Shown piece by piece: positions 31,940 to 44,424 of a stretch of DNA of 64,000 nucleotides. How positions within the stretch are numbered: position 1 is the stretch's first letter; every line of letters begins with the position of its first letter. Under the pieces are notes generated by a model, which saw only the letters and a program-made list of their open reading frames with translations, made no database searches and was not told the origin of the DNA. The stretch comes from Fallopia convolvulus. Its lineage: Eukaryota; Streptophyta; Magnoliopsida; Caryophyllales; Polygonaceae. Both the position numbers and the translations under genes were made by a program. Location of the stretch: the NCBI GenBank assembly GCA_964016875.1, contig OZ024719.1:31854679-31918678 (forward strand), given 5' to 3'.

Positions 31940-32843
31940 GAAGGTCGGACGTTTCCGTACAATTCTCTTTGAATACCCCGCTCCTATGAATCTAGGGTAT
32001 GAAAGGGTGACATACGTGGAGCAAAACGAAGCCACTTTACAAGGTGTTTATTGTGGAGGGTTGGTGAGCCTCTTGGCTTTGGCTCTTAAGTTTGATCTAA
32101 CACGCTACAGTTCACTCCGTCCATAAAAGTTGGGCACGAGCTACTTGATCTCTTCTGGGATTTTTCAAAGATGTCGGGACGGAGTCACCACCCCTATTCA
32201 AGGTCGACAGGTGCTTGTTACTCAGTTGGAGTTGTTGTACTTACCTAATTGGTACGAGGCTTGGACCTCTACACCGTTCCCCCTGGCCAAGAAGCCCCAA
32301 GATGAAGCCTCATTGGGTATATCTGAGTCCTGATACGAGCGAGAGGAGGAAGCCATGGAAGAAGACGTTCCATTCTGAGGACTTCGATACCGAGCATCCT
32401 GGCCTAGGTATTGAGCATCCTGAGGTCGGTACCGAGCATTATGGGGTCGGTACCAAGGCTTTCCACTTCGATACCATGCCTGATCAGAACCCTATCGTGC
32501 CACCAGAGTTCAGTATTGTGCCATATGACCCCCGCTTCCAGCAGCAACAATATCATCCCAACAACTATGCTTCTAGTTCCGATCCTCCACCAAAGTGGGC
32601 GCATGACTTGGCTTCCCGAATGGAGCACTTGTGCATGAATCAATATCACCTCAACGAACAGATGAACCAGGTCCAAGAGGCTTATGCGGCTCGAGTCGCA
32701 GTTGAGGATGAACGCCACAGGATCGCCGAATCTCACTGGTGGGTAGGTGAGGACCGTCGACAACAGGATAATGAACAGTGGAAGTCTATCGCTGCTTTCA
32801 TGGACAGGATGGAGGTCTACTTTCCACCAAAAAACCGAGGCTG
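31940..32843 (+). pseudogene. ATHILA ORF-1-like C-terminal region of B
   Basis: The N-terminal piece (PAPMNLGYERVTYVEQNEATL) matches the corresponding stretch of the ORF-1-like protein of A. The continuous part (32215-32843) reads LLYLPNWYEAWTSTPFPL, then a variable segment in which the GTCGGTACCGAG motif is translated repeatedly as VGTEH/FDTEH. A Gln/His-rich tail with a coiled-coil-like helix ends PPKNRG. It matches A at 42847-43650 in order and length. Function is unknown; in Athila elements this gene occupies the env-like position. No membrane segment is visible. Confidence 0.6.
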
Positions 32844-32959
32844 ATTCCCTCTCCTTCTCAATGATCTCTCTTTCAAAGATGTTTCCTAAGCTTCAATAAC
32901 CACTTTGTGAGTTTATTTTCTTTTTCATATCTCTTCCTTTTTGATGTTGTTTGTTTTAC

Positions 32960-34190
32960 AGTGAGGACACTCTAATGTTTAAGTATGTGGTAGGGAGGGA
33001 AAAGAAAACTTGTGTGTCTTGTTTGTCTTTGTGTTCTTTTATGCTCTTGTGTTAGTTTTTTGTTTTCTTAAAGGTTGTTTTAGTTGCTTTTCTTTTCACA
33101 TAATAAAAAAAAATCACAAATAATTGAATTTTTTTGATAATCACAAAAAGCTTTTTAGAACGGATGAGTACCATTGATTTTACTGTTCTATGATTGCTTT
33201 TACTTGCATGACCATGTAATTCCTTTTGGCATGTTTTTGATAGTATAGCCTGAATCTCATGATAAAATTGTTTCTATGGTGAAATAGCATTTGATGAAAC
33301 TGAGTGCATATGACCTCTTAGCATGAGTAGTTGCAATCCAACAAAATGACCTTGTGAGCTTTATTTTTAGCCCTAATTTTCATGTACGATTTACTCTCTA
33401 TATGTATATTATCTCTTGGAATTGTGATGGTTATCCATTTCTCAAGACCTTAATAAGATTTTTAGTTCATTACTTGTGAAATCATATGATAGAGAACTTA
33501 TTTTTCATAAGCCCTATTAATCCTTTTCCACCCTTACATTATCCTTGTTTTTGAAGCCAATTTGAGCCTTAAGCCTTTTATTTGTAGCTCCACAAAAATA
33601 TTCATTAGCCGATGTAAGATTGACCTTATCTGGGGATTAGGACTTAGTTGGTTGGAGTTGTTTTTGTTGAGTGAAAGATATATGTTGGTTCGAAAATAAT
33701 GGATTTGGTTGGGGTAGATTGGAAGTCTCTTTTGTTTCAAATTTGTAAAAAGATCTCTTGGTAAAAAGTGCACAATAAGGAAGAAGAAAAGTCGATTGTT
33801 CAGACTCGATACCGACCCTGCAAGGGTCGGTACCGAGGCTTTTTCAGTAAGAAAAAAATGAAGGAAAATGTAGAAAAATAAAGAAAGAAGAAAAGAAAAG
33901 AAGAAGTAAAAAGTGTGCAAGTGCGTTAAAGTTCAAATCCAAGAGTTTCTTTATGTTTATGAGACTCTCTAGGATTTTTATGGATGGGTGAAAGAAATGA
34001 GTGTGAATAAAGAAGAAAAGCGAGTTTGGTATGTTTTGTTTCATGAGAGTTTTTGGATGTGTGTGAGTTTTTAGGAGTCTTTGATTCCCGGATATTATTA
34101 GCACCACATAGCCAAAATATTTCCATGCCTAATTCTTATTACCAATCCCCATTACAACCCGACCGAATGGAAGCTTCTATGAAGTTTTTC
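32960..34190 (+). other. Conserved non-coding 3' domain of B
   Basis: Blocks in the same order as in R and A: CCTTGTGAG...TTTTTAGCC (33350-33372), GAGCCTTAAGCC...TAGCTCCACAAAA...TTGACC...TTAGGACTT (33564-33650), an A/G-rich tract (33845-33915), and GATTCCCGGAT...AGCACCACA...CCCCATTACAACCC (34083-34160). No significant ORF. Confidence 0.65.
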
Positions 34191-34515
34191 ATTAAGCCTA
34201 AGTTCTCTTGATGATTTTTGCTTGTTTTGAAAAATCTTTGGTGGAGAGTTTGGTGATATAAGTTCCAATTTCTATGAGTTTTTGCATATTAGATTGAGTT
34301 GAGAGATGAACTTATAAGCCCAAACGCATGAGAGTCGAGTGAAATACATTATACTTGGTGAGGTTGGATTGTGACTAATTGTGTCTATTTGTTGTTTATA
34401 TATGTGTTATGAAGTTAAGAGTCATTTGCTATTTTCACTATGCTTTGAAGTTGCTTTTTGGATAAAGGCTATTACTTGATAAAAATGTTGTTTGGTTTTG
34501 GTTTATGTCTAGTCA

Positions 34516-34552
34516 TTGCTTGAGGACAAGCAAGCATAAGTATGGGGTATTT
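34516..34552 (+). promoter_or_regulatory. 18-nt hairpin and polypurine tract of B
   Basis: TTGCTTG-AGGA-CAAGCAA, then AAGTATGGGGTATT directly before the LTR start at 34553. Confidence 0.75.
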
Positions 34553-34577
34553 TGATGTTCGTGTTTTTAGTATAGTT
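34553..34577 (+). repeat. Right LTR stub of B
   Basis: Only the first 25 bases of the LTR remain, identical to the left LTR start, before LINE sequence takes over at 34578. Confidence 0.85.
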
Positions 34578-35900
34578 AATCATAACAGAGCGACTTAAAA
34601 AAATCATGAACAAACTTAGTCGCCCCTTGCAAGGTGCCTTTGTAAATCACCGAGCTATCCAAGACAATATACTTATAGCCATGAGGTCTTCCACTCCTTT
34701 AGGGGAAGTAAAGCAAAACATGGATGGGTAGCCATAAAACTGGATATGGAAAAAGCTTACGATCGTGTTGACTGGAGTTTTCTATTTCGAGTTCTAGATA
34801 AGTTTGGATTTGATAGAAAAATTATTGAATGGATTAAAGAATGTGTATGCATAGAGTCTTTTTCGGTCCTTGTTAATAATGGACCAACGAAACCTTTCCT
34901 TCCCGAACGAGGACTAAAACAGGGTGATCCACTATCCCCATTTCTTTTTGTAATCACCACGGAACTATTGGTAAGAAAGCTTCAAAAGGAGTGTGATACA
35001 GACATGAAATCGATTAGTTGCCCAATTGTACGAGGAGGCACATGAATCCCATTCCTAGCCTTTGTTGATGACATCATAATCTTTAGAAAAACTTCTTATC
35101 ATGCCTGCTCTAAGGTTAAGAGGATAATAGAACAATATAGTGCGGTTTCTGGTAAAAAGGTGAATTATCACAAATCAGCTTTTTAGGCAAGCAAAAATAC
35201 AAGCCATCACCAAAAGCAACAAATACGACAAGCATTAGGAATCAATTCAATGACAGATTTGGAAAAATACCTAGGATGTCCAATTATCAATGGAAAAGTT
35301 TTAAAGAAACTTTTAAGGAAACAATTGAAAAAACTAAAAATCAGATTTCTAAATGGTAGGCCAACTCACTTTCTCAAGAAGGGCGCACGGTGCTAATCCG
35401 ATTAAACCTTGCAACTAAACTGAACTATATAATGCAAAGTTTTATGCTGCCAAAAAACGTTAACGAGGAAATGGATAGAATCAACAGGTGTTTTTTCTGG
35501 AACAAAGATCATCATAGAATTTGTAGACCGAAGTACAATGGAGGATTGGGCATACGAAAGACAGAACATATGAACAAAGCATTACAAATGAAACTGCTAT
35601 GGAAACTGCTAGCTATACCTGACAACATATGGGTTAAGATTATCATGGAAAAATATATGAAAATCAAACACTCTTTTCTTATAAAGTCAAACCAAATGCA
35701 TCATGGCAATGGAAACGATTTAATAAGTCTAAGACTAGAATTTCTACAAGGACTAGTATTGCAGGTTGGAGATGGAGAAACTAGCAATTTCTAGAAAGAT
35801 AATTGGATAATGAATGAACCACTACAAAACCATGCATTGCAACTAGAAAACATTGATAAGGAAATGAAAGTAAAAGAGATGATTAGAAGATTGAACATGG
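34578..35900 (+). pseudogene. LINE reverse transcriptase, degenerate
   Basis: The frames read LSRPLQGAFVNHRAIQDNIL, then KLDMEKAYDRVDW (34746 on), GLKQGDPLSPFLFV and the catalytic FVDDII after a TGA at 35043. These are RT motifs of L1-type LINEs (FADD is usual at the catalytic box). The C-terminal connection domain follows (NRCFFWNKDHHRI, YNGGLGIRKTEHMNKALQMKLLW). There is a frameshift near 34705 and another near 35180. It terminates within the GDGETSNF motif at 35793. Confidence 0.8.
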
Positions 35901-36559
35901 AACCTTGAACAACTAAAACAATTAGTTCCAAATAACATCGTATAACAAATTATAGCACCTCCTATTCCGAATAATTTAATCAAAGACTAACTTAATTTGG
36001 CACCAAGTAAGAATGGATGGTTCTCGACCTCATCAGCAATAGAACTGATCACAAAAACTACAAATGAAAACCCGACTAAAGCTAGGTTAAAAAAATATAT
36101 GGAAAATGGAGACTAATGGTCTACCAACTAAAGCTAGGTTAAGAGAAAAACATGTCATGACACACCTATATGTATTATCTGTAGTTGTACTAATGAAGAT
36201 ACCTAACATTTATTCATCAAATGCCCACATACCATCAAGATAGCAGGGAACATAAACCCAATAATACACCAAACCCTACGACAATATAATCAATAAAACG
36301 TCCAAAATGATACTACAAGAACTATACCAACACCTAGGACATAAGGAATTTGCTGCCTTAGCAACGATGTGGTGGTGTATATGGCACTGACGAAATAAAC
36401 TAGTCTTTCAACAACAACCAAATGATTTCATATGGGATCAACCCATGTACATCCGAACACAAATATAAAATTGGAAAAGAGATAAAAATTGTGATGAAGA
36501 TGAAGAGAAAACGAAACGAATGGGGTCGAAGAGACATAAGCAACAACAAAAGAACACCA

Positions 36560-37040
36560 CATGGAGAAAACCGAATAGAAAATATAATAAAAATTAACTT
36601 TGATGGCTCCCATTTATTGAATGTACAAGCCTCGGGAGGCATAGTCATTAGAGACCATTGTGGATCAATAGTCGAAATAAAAGCACAAAATTATGGTGAA
36701 ATTACTGCCCTTAAAGCTGAATCGTTAGCCTTATGAAATTGTAGAATAGAAGCACAACAAAATAATTACTCACAAACTGAACTTGAAGGTGATAATCTAC
36801 AAGTGATAAGAGCTGCTCAAGGGCATCCCAATTGCCCTTGGGAAATTGAAATGATCATTTCTAACATCCTTGTTTCTTGAAAAGGCTTCTCTTCGGTTCA
36901 GATTCTTCATGTCAATCAGGTTTGTAATGTTATGGCTGATAAAATTGCCAAATTGAGCCACAATATCCATATTGATGCAATCAAAATTCACCCAGAACTT
37001 TCCGTTCTCATTCGTCAGGATGCTCTAGGGCGCCCTCCCT
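36560..37040 (+). pseudogene. LINE C-terminal RNase H domain
   Basis: The frame encodes INFDGSHLL, GIVIRDHCGS, ALKAESLAL, ELEGDNLQVI and NVMADKIAK, which supply the conserved acidic residues of a type-I RNase H. Two in-frame stops occur (after AESLAL and near 36880). Plant L1 LINEs are known to carry such a domain downstream of RT. Here it lies about 650 bp after the RT remnant. Confidence 0.75.
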
Positions 37041-37080
37041 GAAGGGAGTGCCTCCTAATCCTTACCTAATCAAAACAATA

Positions 37081-37258
37081 GCAATGTAATAGGAATGAAC
37101 TCTAGTAAAATTACTCTACCCAATTTTTTATTTTAATTATTTTTTTGGAATATGTTTTTGATACTCTTAAGTTTTTGCCTTTTGTTTTTACTATCCAAAA
37201 AACTTATTCTTCTATGTACTCTTAAAGTTTTGGTTTTTCCATTTAATGTCCCTTTTTG
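37081..37258. other. AT-rich flank between LINE and CACTA
   Basis: No gene. T-rich sequence, possibly the LINE 3' end or pre-insertion DNA. The last three bases TTG are the presumed CACTA target-site copy. Confidence 0.4.
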
Positions 37259-37880
37259 CACGAGTACAAAAAGGGGTTTTTGGAACGGTTTATTTTACCG
37301 CGGTTCTGTGTTTGGTGTAGTAAAGTTGATAGTTAAGCTAAATTACCACGGTTTATTACAGAACCATGTTAACTTATCCACCATTTTACCATGGTTCCGT
37401 TTGAACCGTGGTAAATGAGTCTACACAATACTACGGTCTACGTCTATTGTGTAGTGATTGTGTTAATGTGGTAATATTATCACGGTGTTTGCAGTACCCG
37501 TAGTAAATTAGGAGAACAAAAATACTACGGGTGTCTATCCTTAAGTAGTAATTGAGTTAGTTTGGCAATAATATCACGGTCTTATAACACCCGTGGTAAT
37601 TTAGGAGTTGTTTTTTACTATGGTTATGTTATACCCATATTATTTCAACAGAACAAACAATACTACGGGTCTATGTCCTTTTGTAGTAATTGAGTTAGTT
37701 TGACAATATTAGCACGATTCTTTTAAAACCCATGATTTTTTTATCATTGGAACTACTACGGACATAATCAAAGTGTGGTAAATATGAGAATAAAAATATA
37801 ATATTTAAAATAATATGTCAATACTACCATAATTTTCATAAAACCCGTAGTAATTTAATACACATCATTAATAAACTGTA
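37259..37880. repeat. Left terminal and subterminal repeats of CACTA
   Basis: The terminal motif is followed by at least ten degenerate copies of ACCACGGTT/AACCGTGGTA and ACTACGGGT, spaced about 30-60 bp. Confidence 0.7.
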
Positions 37881-39486
37881 GTGGTTTGAAAAATATTTTG
37901 TAAATTTGTTAACGCGGGAAAGATTTAAATATATCTTCAACATAAGAAAATAACTTCGTATCAAGAAATATATATAAAAAAGATTTATTCTCTTTCAATT
38001 TTTGTTCGTGTTCGAGATTAAGGGTTTTCTTATTATCGTGTTGAGATACAGTTCGAGTGACACTTCTAGCCAAGAGGATTTCCGGCTATCTTGTTCTGAC
38101 CAAGCTAGCAAGCGGTGATTTCCAGTCAACCTACTTCTCTTTTCCGGTCTTCTTCTTCCGACTAGTAGGCAGTGATCGAATTCTAAGTTGATTTTCGGTC
38201 TTGTTCTTCCTGCCTTCTTCTTCCAGGCGTGTGGTGATTTTCGGTCAGATTTTGTTCATATTTCCATTGTACATTGAGTTCAGGTTTATTCATTGCTTGA
38301 TTTAGTAGAGTAGTGTGTGAATTGAAGTTAAATGTTTGTGCTTTTGTCTAGATTAATTTTTTAGGGTATTGAGTTAGGGTTTGTAATTTTAGTTTAAGTT
38401 ACAAATAGATGAGTAAACAATGTAGAAGGGCATAGCAAAATGTATCCACTATAGGCAATGTAGAAGGCTGCCTTACATGAATTGTTGTATTTATGTAACT
38501 ACTACTAACAACAATTGTAGCAGCCGTTGTCGATATTTCCTTACCTTAAACTCTGTCTGTGGCTGCATAGTAATTAGACACAAGAATAATGAGCAACAGA
38601 AGAACCTAGGTTTATATGGGTAGACAAAATCTAATTCATTCTTAATGTTTTACTATCTCAATCAAGTAAGATTTATTCGAGGAAAACTAAAATGAGCAAC
38701 TTAAATTTTGAATTTTGAGTGTTTCAACACTATTTTTTTTAGTGTTTCATCACTAATTAGCAAAAGATAGTCTAAATAGACTGTTTAGACTTTTCTTAAA
38801 CAACTCTAAAATTTTTATCTAATCAGACTTGTGTTGTGTTTGGTTATAGGTTGATTTTCAATTTAATAGGAAGCTAGTTGGAGGTTGGAACTTGTTAGAT
38901 AACTATAGGTATTTTAATTAGGTTTCTGGAATCAGTTTTGGTAGGTAACGGGTAGGGAGATCAACCGCCATGAGTCTGTGGAACCTGGTCAAACCATGGA
39001 AGGAATCACAAATTAACCATTTTAATCTTTGAATTGTTATAAGAGGTCATTGAAATAGCTGGACTGATATAATCGTAATTTATTTAAGGCTAACATTCCA
39101 TCTAACTGAAAGCATCGGTTTAATTGTTAACAAAATATAGTTTTGTGAAAACCATAGAAGGAAAATGTTACTAAATAATGCTTCCTTTCAGTGACTAAAA
39201 AAGAAGAAAAATAAGATCCATATATACTCAAGAAGGTACTACCTTGTAATTTTGTCAATAACTACCTTGTTTAGCCTACCTTCTTTACTTTCTGGTAATT
39301 TTGTCTATTCTCTGCCATCAATATCTACCAGAGTAGGAAGAATATAATTTGAAACCAATTGGATTGGAGTTGTGGGTGTCTCTACTTTCCTCTTGGGATG
39401 ATATTCTCCTTGCAGTTCTTGGTTTTTTTTGGATAAAAATAACACACATTTGCTAGTGCTAGATAATCACCTTTTTACAACCCTTG
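37881..39486. other. CACTA interior, left part
   Basis: No ORF longer than noise and no recognised domain. It ends at CCTTG, the target duplication of the solo LTR. Confidence 0.5.
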
Positions 39487-39810
39487 TGTTGAGAGGGTAT
39501 TTTGACAACAAATAAATTTATAAGTCAAGACCCCGCTGAGTATAACGAAGTCAGGATCGTTCCACGGGAAGCACGGTTGTTTGTTTATCAACTGCTAAAA
39601 ATAAAACAAAGCAAACCAACACAAAACACCTACGACCAACCTCGTTAACGACTTTGTCAGGGTCGTTAACGAACCTGGAAAATATTACGAAAACACTCTA
39701 ACGACCTAAAACACAGGTTCGGTACCGAGGCAACTATCTTGATAACGAATATAACCAAAAGCAAACTCAAATAAGAATAAAAATCTAGGACAAGGGTTAC
39801 CACAACATAG

Positions 39811-41304
39811 TGTTGAGAGGGTTTCCCGACAACAAATAAATTTGTAGTCAAGACCCCGCTGAGTACAGGGAGGTCAGGTTCGTCCACGGGAATTAGAAGA
39901 ATATATGTCTAGCTACTAATCCTAATAAAAGAAAACAAAACAAAGCAAAACACTCAAACAGATGCTCGGCACCGACCCAAAACAGGTCGTAACCGACCAA
40001 CAATTCAACACAAACGCAGGAGAAAACAAGAGACACAGGTGCTCGGCACCGACCTAACAGGGGTCGTAACCGACCTATCCGGGTATGAGAAAATTCCGAT
40101 AAACCAAATTAAAGAAGATCTAGGGCAAAGGATTCACCACAACAAGTTTATGCATGCAAACATGAATCAAAATCAACCATTAATAATCCCATTAATGACT
40201 CTCGTCATGATAAATCAAGTAAAAATCTTAACTTTCATAAAGACCTAAACTTGCAATCCTACTTGTTTCCTAAAGGTTTAACTTTCGTTTCAACCAAATA
40301 TAATCCAAATTCACAACTAAGTCTTTCGATTCACTCATAAACATGAACATGCTTTGACTTTCATCAAGGAATAGATAGCAAACAAGAGGATAATGGATAG
40401 AGATTAAAAGAGATGGTTCATTCAAATATTCATGCCTTAATCATGCATAACTCGTCGGGTTTCACCCCAACACTAGAAAGTAGACTACTCCCGATCCATA
40501 AAACAATTAACAATCACAAACGAAAGAGAAGACATGATTCAAATCAAAACAAACTTCGATTAAAAGAAAACTTACAAACTCAAGCAAACCTCCAAGTCTC
40601 TCTAATTGTCCAAGAGCTTGGAATCAAAGAAAACTAGAAAACCAAACTTGCAACTTGTTCCGTCTCCACAATTAACCCTAAGAACGTTTTTCCAAATCAG
40701 CCTCCCTTGAAATAAAACCCTAGAGATCCTTATATAGTGGTAGAAATAAATCTATATGGAAACTAAAATCTATCTTAAAAAGACCCATAAATAAAACAAT
40801 TACTAAACCAAACTTAAGGCGCAAGTAATAATTCGGCAACACACGGAGTGGGTCGTCACCGACCATGGCTGGGTCGTCACCGACCTCTGGCTGCACTGAA
40901 TTTCTTCATTTCTTGCTCAAAACTTGCTCCAATGCTTGGCTTTCCTTCATTGTTCCTTCTTCAATCGCTCTTGGCCTTTTAAGACGTCCTTTTAGCTCCT
41001 TCTTTAATCACTTAGACCTTGAAACCTTCACTCTTAAATCATCAATCCTTCACATGTATTGACTCTTGCTCTTCTATCAACATCACCACCAAACAACATC
41101 TAGCACCACCTCCTAGAAAGCTTTTAAAAACCGAAATATCTCCTCCTCAACGCTCCAAAGACCTACAAAACATCAAACACACTTATGTAGACTCCATATC
41201 TTAAGATAATATGAAAATCCACAAGAACGACTCAAAACAACACAATAAACTTAGAAAAGACACAATAAACTACCCATGAAAACTAACTAGAAAGTGCGAC
41301 ATCA
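39811..41304 (-). repeat. 3' LTR of A
   Basis: 1494 bp, about 99% identical to the other LTR by eye. It carries pairs of the palindromic motif at 39964-39999, 40042-40077 and 40847-40887. A TATA-like box lies at 40731-40736 (minus). Confidence 0.92.
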
Positions 41305-41341
41305 AAATACCCCATACTTAGATTTGCTTGTCCTCAAGCAA
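41305..41341 (-). promoter_or_regulatory. Polypurine tract and 18-nt hairpin of A
   Basis: The minus strand has TTGCTTG-AGGA-CAAGCAA (hairpin core at 41326-41339), then AAGTATGGGGTATTT adjoining the LTR at 41304. It is the same arrangement as in B and R. Confidence 0.8.
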
Positions 41342-41639
41342 TCACTTAGCATGCATCAAAACCAATAAACAAAACTCAAGAATCATTTTGTAGGAAAAAT
41401 AAGCACAAGTAGAATAATGAGCAAACAACTTCCACATCCTAGCATACATGAACATTCCAAATAATCACAATCCAACCTCACCAAGGAATGTATTTCACTC
41501 AACTCTCAAAGTGTTTAGGGTATAGCAATGATCTCTCAACTCAAATTCCAAGTACAAAACCGCATAGTCAATGGAACTTTAATAAACAAACTCTCCACCG
41601 AAGAAGTCAAAACAAGTCAAATCATCAAGTGAACTCGGG

Positions 41640-42470
41640 TGGCTCAATAAAAACTTCAAAGAAGTCTCTATTCGGCCGGGTTGTAATGGGGCTTGGTGAA
41701 GACAAAGGGTGTGGAAATAATTTGGCCTTGTGGTGCTAACTAATCCGGGAATCAAGACTCCTAGACTATACATCACTCATCCAACGTTCTTTCCTCTTCT
41801 TCAATCACCAAACACTTCAACTTTACAATGCGCTCCCCTTTTTCACCTATCATCATTCGTCTTACTTCTATTCTTTTGAAGGCCTTGAACTCTTTGCATT
41901 TATTATATGAAACTTCTCTTCTCTTTTCTTTCTTTTTTTTTTTTACAGGGGTGGTCGGCACCGACCCACTTTGGGTCGGCACCGAGCTACATATATGCAT
42001 TTTCGAGTCCAAAAACCTTTCATTCCTCTTGATTTTCAAAGACAACACCCTTAATCTACCTTCCATAATCTCTTTGTTTTTCACCCAATTAAATCATAAC
42101 AATTTTCAACAATTTCTTCTAAGTCCTAATTCCCGGATCAAAGAGGTCAAGCTTATCATGGCTAGGGAATTCTTTTTGTGGAGCTAGAAATAGGCTTTTA
42201 AGCTCAAAAATAGGGGCTACAAAAAGAGGGATCATGTATAGGTAGGAAAAGGAATATAATAGGCTTATAAAAATGAGTTCAAGATCATTCGATTCAATCA
42301 AGTAATGAGCATATCTCCATTGGTCTCAAATTTTACAATAACCATGCCATTGTCAATTGGTATATTTGCACTTGGAAGAGTATTTCACACATGAAAGAGA
42401 AAGGAGTAAAAATGTACATCCTTTATAGGCCAAAAATATCTCACTTAGGTTCACATTTTGTTGGATTGCT
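41640..42470 (-). other. Conserved non-coding 3' domain of A
   Basis: Reading the minus strand from 42470: CCAACAAAATG...AAGTGAGATATTTTTGGCC (to 42428), then GAGC..TTAAAAGCC..TAGCTCCACAAAA..CCTAGCC..AAGCTTGACC (42205-42121). An A/G-rich tract (about 41950-41900) and GATTCCCGGAT...AGCACCACA...CCCCATTACAACCC (41755-41671) complete the series. Blocks and order match B closely and R more distantly. Confidence 0.7.
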
Positions 42471-42846
42471 TTTACTTAGAAATATGTATGCTCAATTTTC
42501 ATTATAAGCTCAAAACTCAAAAAGCAAGATCATGGTTTAGGTGATTCTTAAAGCATGTCATTGGGATTATATGATAATGCAAGCAATTTCCGTCCTAGAA
42601 CATCTAAGGAATAGGGCATTTATCCATCTAAAAATTCCAAAAGAAAAAGACTCAAAACAAGACTAAACACAACTAAACACATATTAACACAAAGCAACAC
42701 ATGACTTAAACAAATAAAGACTCATACAAGTAATCTCCCAAACCACCCCATACTTAAATATCAATGCCCCCATTGATTAAGAAAGTAAGGAGAAAGGAAA
42801 GAGAACTTACTTGGACACAACTTGAAGTGTTGACATAGGCGGAGAA

Positions 42847-44424
42847 TCATTCTTGAGGAGGTTGAGGAGGTGGTGGAGGTTGGTAAAGGTATTGCCCCAA
42901 CCAATGGTTGAATTCCTCTTGAGCTTCCCATCTTGCGACATCTTCTTTATGGTCTTCATAATACTCGACTCGGAGGTCGTGGAGCTCTTGTTGGTGGTTG
43001 ATGAATTGGTTGTGGTGGTGGTTGAGTGCTCCATAAAGATGGTGTTGGTGAAGCATAAGAGCATCCATTTTAGCCGAGAGAAGAGAGATATCGGGGTTAC
43101 CGCCCGAGCTTGAACCGGTATTGTACGTGCCTTGTCCTTGGAAGTTGGAGCCACCGGACCCATCAAAGCCATACGGATGTGGATAGTAAGGGACCATGTC
43201 AGACTGAGGTCCCAGGGTGTAGTCCATCGGGTCGACACCGGGCTGGTTGTGGTAATGGCTGTCCACTGGAGGGTCTCCACCGACCCTATGTTGGTCGTAA
43301 CCGAACGGGTGGTGGTCATCACCGACCCTCTGGTGGTCATCACCGACTTCCCCAGCGTGGCTCCGTGTTGAGTCCGAGTCGGAAGATGCTCCTCTTGGCG
43401 GTGGATTGGGTATGGCTCGGCGGAATCTGCTAGGCTGGCGTCTAATCTTCTTATCATCCCGGACTTTTGCTCTCAAAGGGTAAGGAGCGGGGGCCCAAGC
43501 ATCATACCAATTAAGGAGATAGAAAAGCTCGAGATTCTCCTCGGTAAGCTCCACATCATGAGTCTCATGTTTGCTAATATAGAACTTGTTGATGTAGTCG
43601 GTGGGAGATGGAGCAATCACCTTAGAATTCACGAAATACTTGACGTCCATAGCAATGACCGGTTTTGAAGAGTAAGCGGAAAGGTTGACTTTTAAGGCCT
43701 TTGCAAGAATAGCAACAAGCCACCCAAATTAGGTAGTAGTGTGAGTCTTTTGGTTTTGGTGGTTGATGACGGCCGTAGCATACTCAAATCCCAAGTTCAT
43801 GTGAATGGTTGGCTCGTAGAGCATGGTGGTTAAGCATGCAATTTCTTGCTTGTGTGGGCGTGAGAGCTCATATCGTGGCCAAATGGTGGAGCCCAAGATG
43901 CGAAGGATAATCCGGAAAACCGGACTTGCAATGTAGACGCCGGGGAGGTGGTTGGTGGGATACTCTTCATTGCCGGTAATGTATTGCCACAACTCCTTGG
44001 CGGGAAAGTCCGTTTGTTTGTAGGAGCCGGGTGGGGCACGAAAACCTAGAAGCTTGTTGAATTTCTTGATGTTCATCTCATGCCCCTCATTACCAAGTTG
44101 GAAAGTGATCATGGAGCGGTTGAAATCGTACTCATTCCAGTATAAGCGGAAATTAGACATGAATTCACATGTCAGCGCCACATAATGCTCCTCGATAGGA
44201 TGGAGAATGAGGTGTTGAGCACCAATCCAAGAGAAGACCTCGAGCACCTCTCTATGAACACCGATCTTGTCGGCCCCGGCCCGTTGTTAAGCTCGGACAT
44301 TCACATCACCGTCCCACATCTCAATAAACCGAGCTCTTTGCTCTTCCGAGTCAAACACCACCGTATCCACTTTTTGCTTGTTCTTCTTTTGCTTCTTGGT
44401 TTGGGGACGAGAGGATGAAGCCAT
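42847..44424 (-). pseudogene. ATHILA ORF-1-like gene of A, two stops
   Basis: One frame of 526 codons from ATG at 44424 to the stop at 42847, interrupted by TAA at 44287-44289 and TAA at 43729-43731. It starts MASSSRPQTKKQKKNKQK (basic, possible nuclear signal). Then comes the ATHILA ORF-1 core, with HYVALTCEFMSNFRLYW, MITFQLGNEGHEM and RIILRILGSTIWPR. The C-terminal half is variable, with a repeated VGDDH segment made from the palindromic motif, and ends in a proline-rich tail. The family belongs to Athila elements, where a gene at this position is often called env-like. I see no signal peptide or membrane helix, so an envelope role is not supported here. Its function is unknown. Confidence 0.75.

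Larger units (their letters stand above)
29447..34577 (+). mobile_element. Non-autonomous Athila-like element B, 3'-truncated
   Basis: It has a full left LTR (1483 bp), a tRNA-Asp-type primer site, gag remnants joined directly to the C-terminal part of an ATHILA ORF-1-like gene, a non-coding 3' domain, a polypurine tract and only 25 bp of the right LTR. The whole of pol is missing. The last 90 bases of the LTR, the primer site and the 3' domain resemble those of the autonomous-type element A, so A-like proteins could have mobilised it. The solo LTR at 39487-54373 is from the same LTR family. Confidence 0.85.
34578..37080 (+). mobile_element. 5'-truncated plant L1-type LINE
   Basis: A non-LTR retrotransposon fragment containing most of RT, the connecting region and a C-terminal RNase H domain. 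The endonuclease and ORF1 are missing, as is usual for 5' truncation. Frameshifts and stops are numerous. The 3' end is not clear; recognisable coding ends near 37040 and no clean poly(A) tail is seen before the CACTA element at 37259. Confidence 0.75.
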
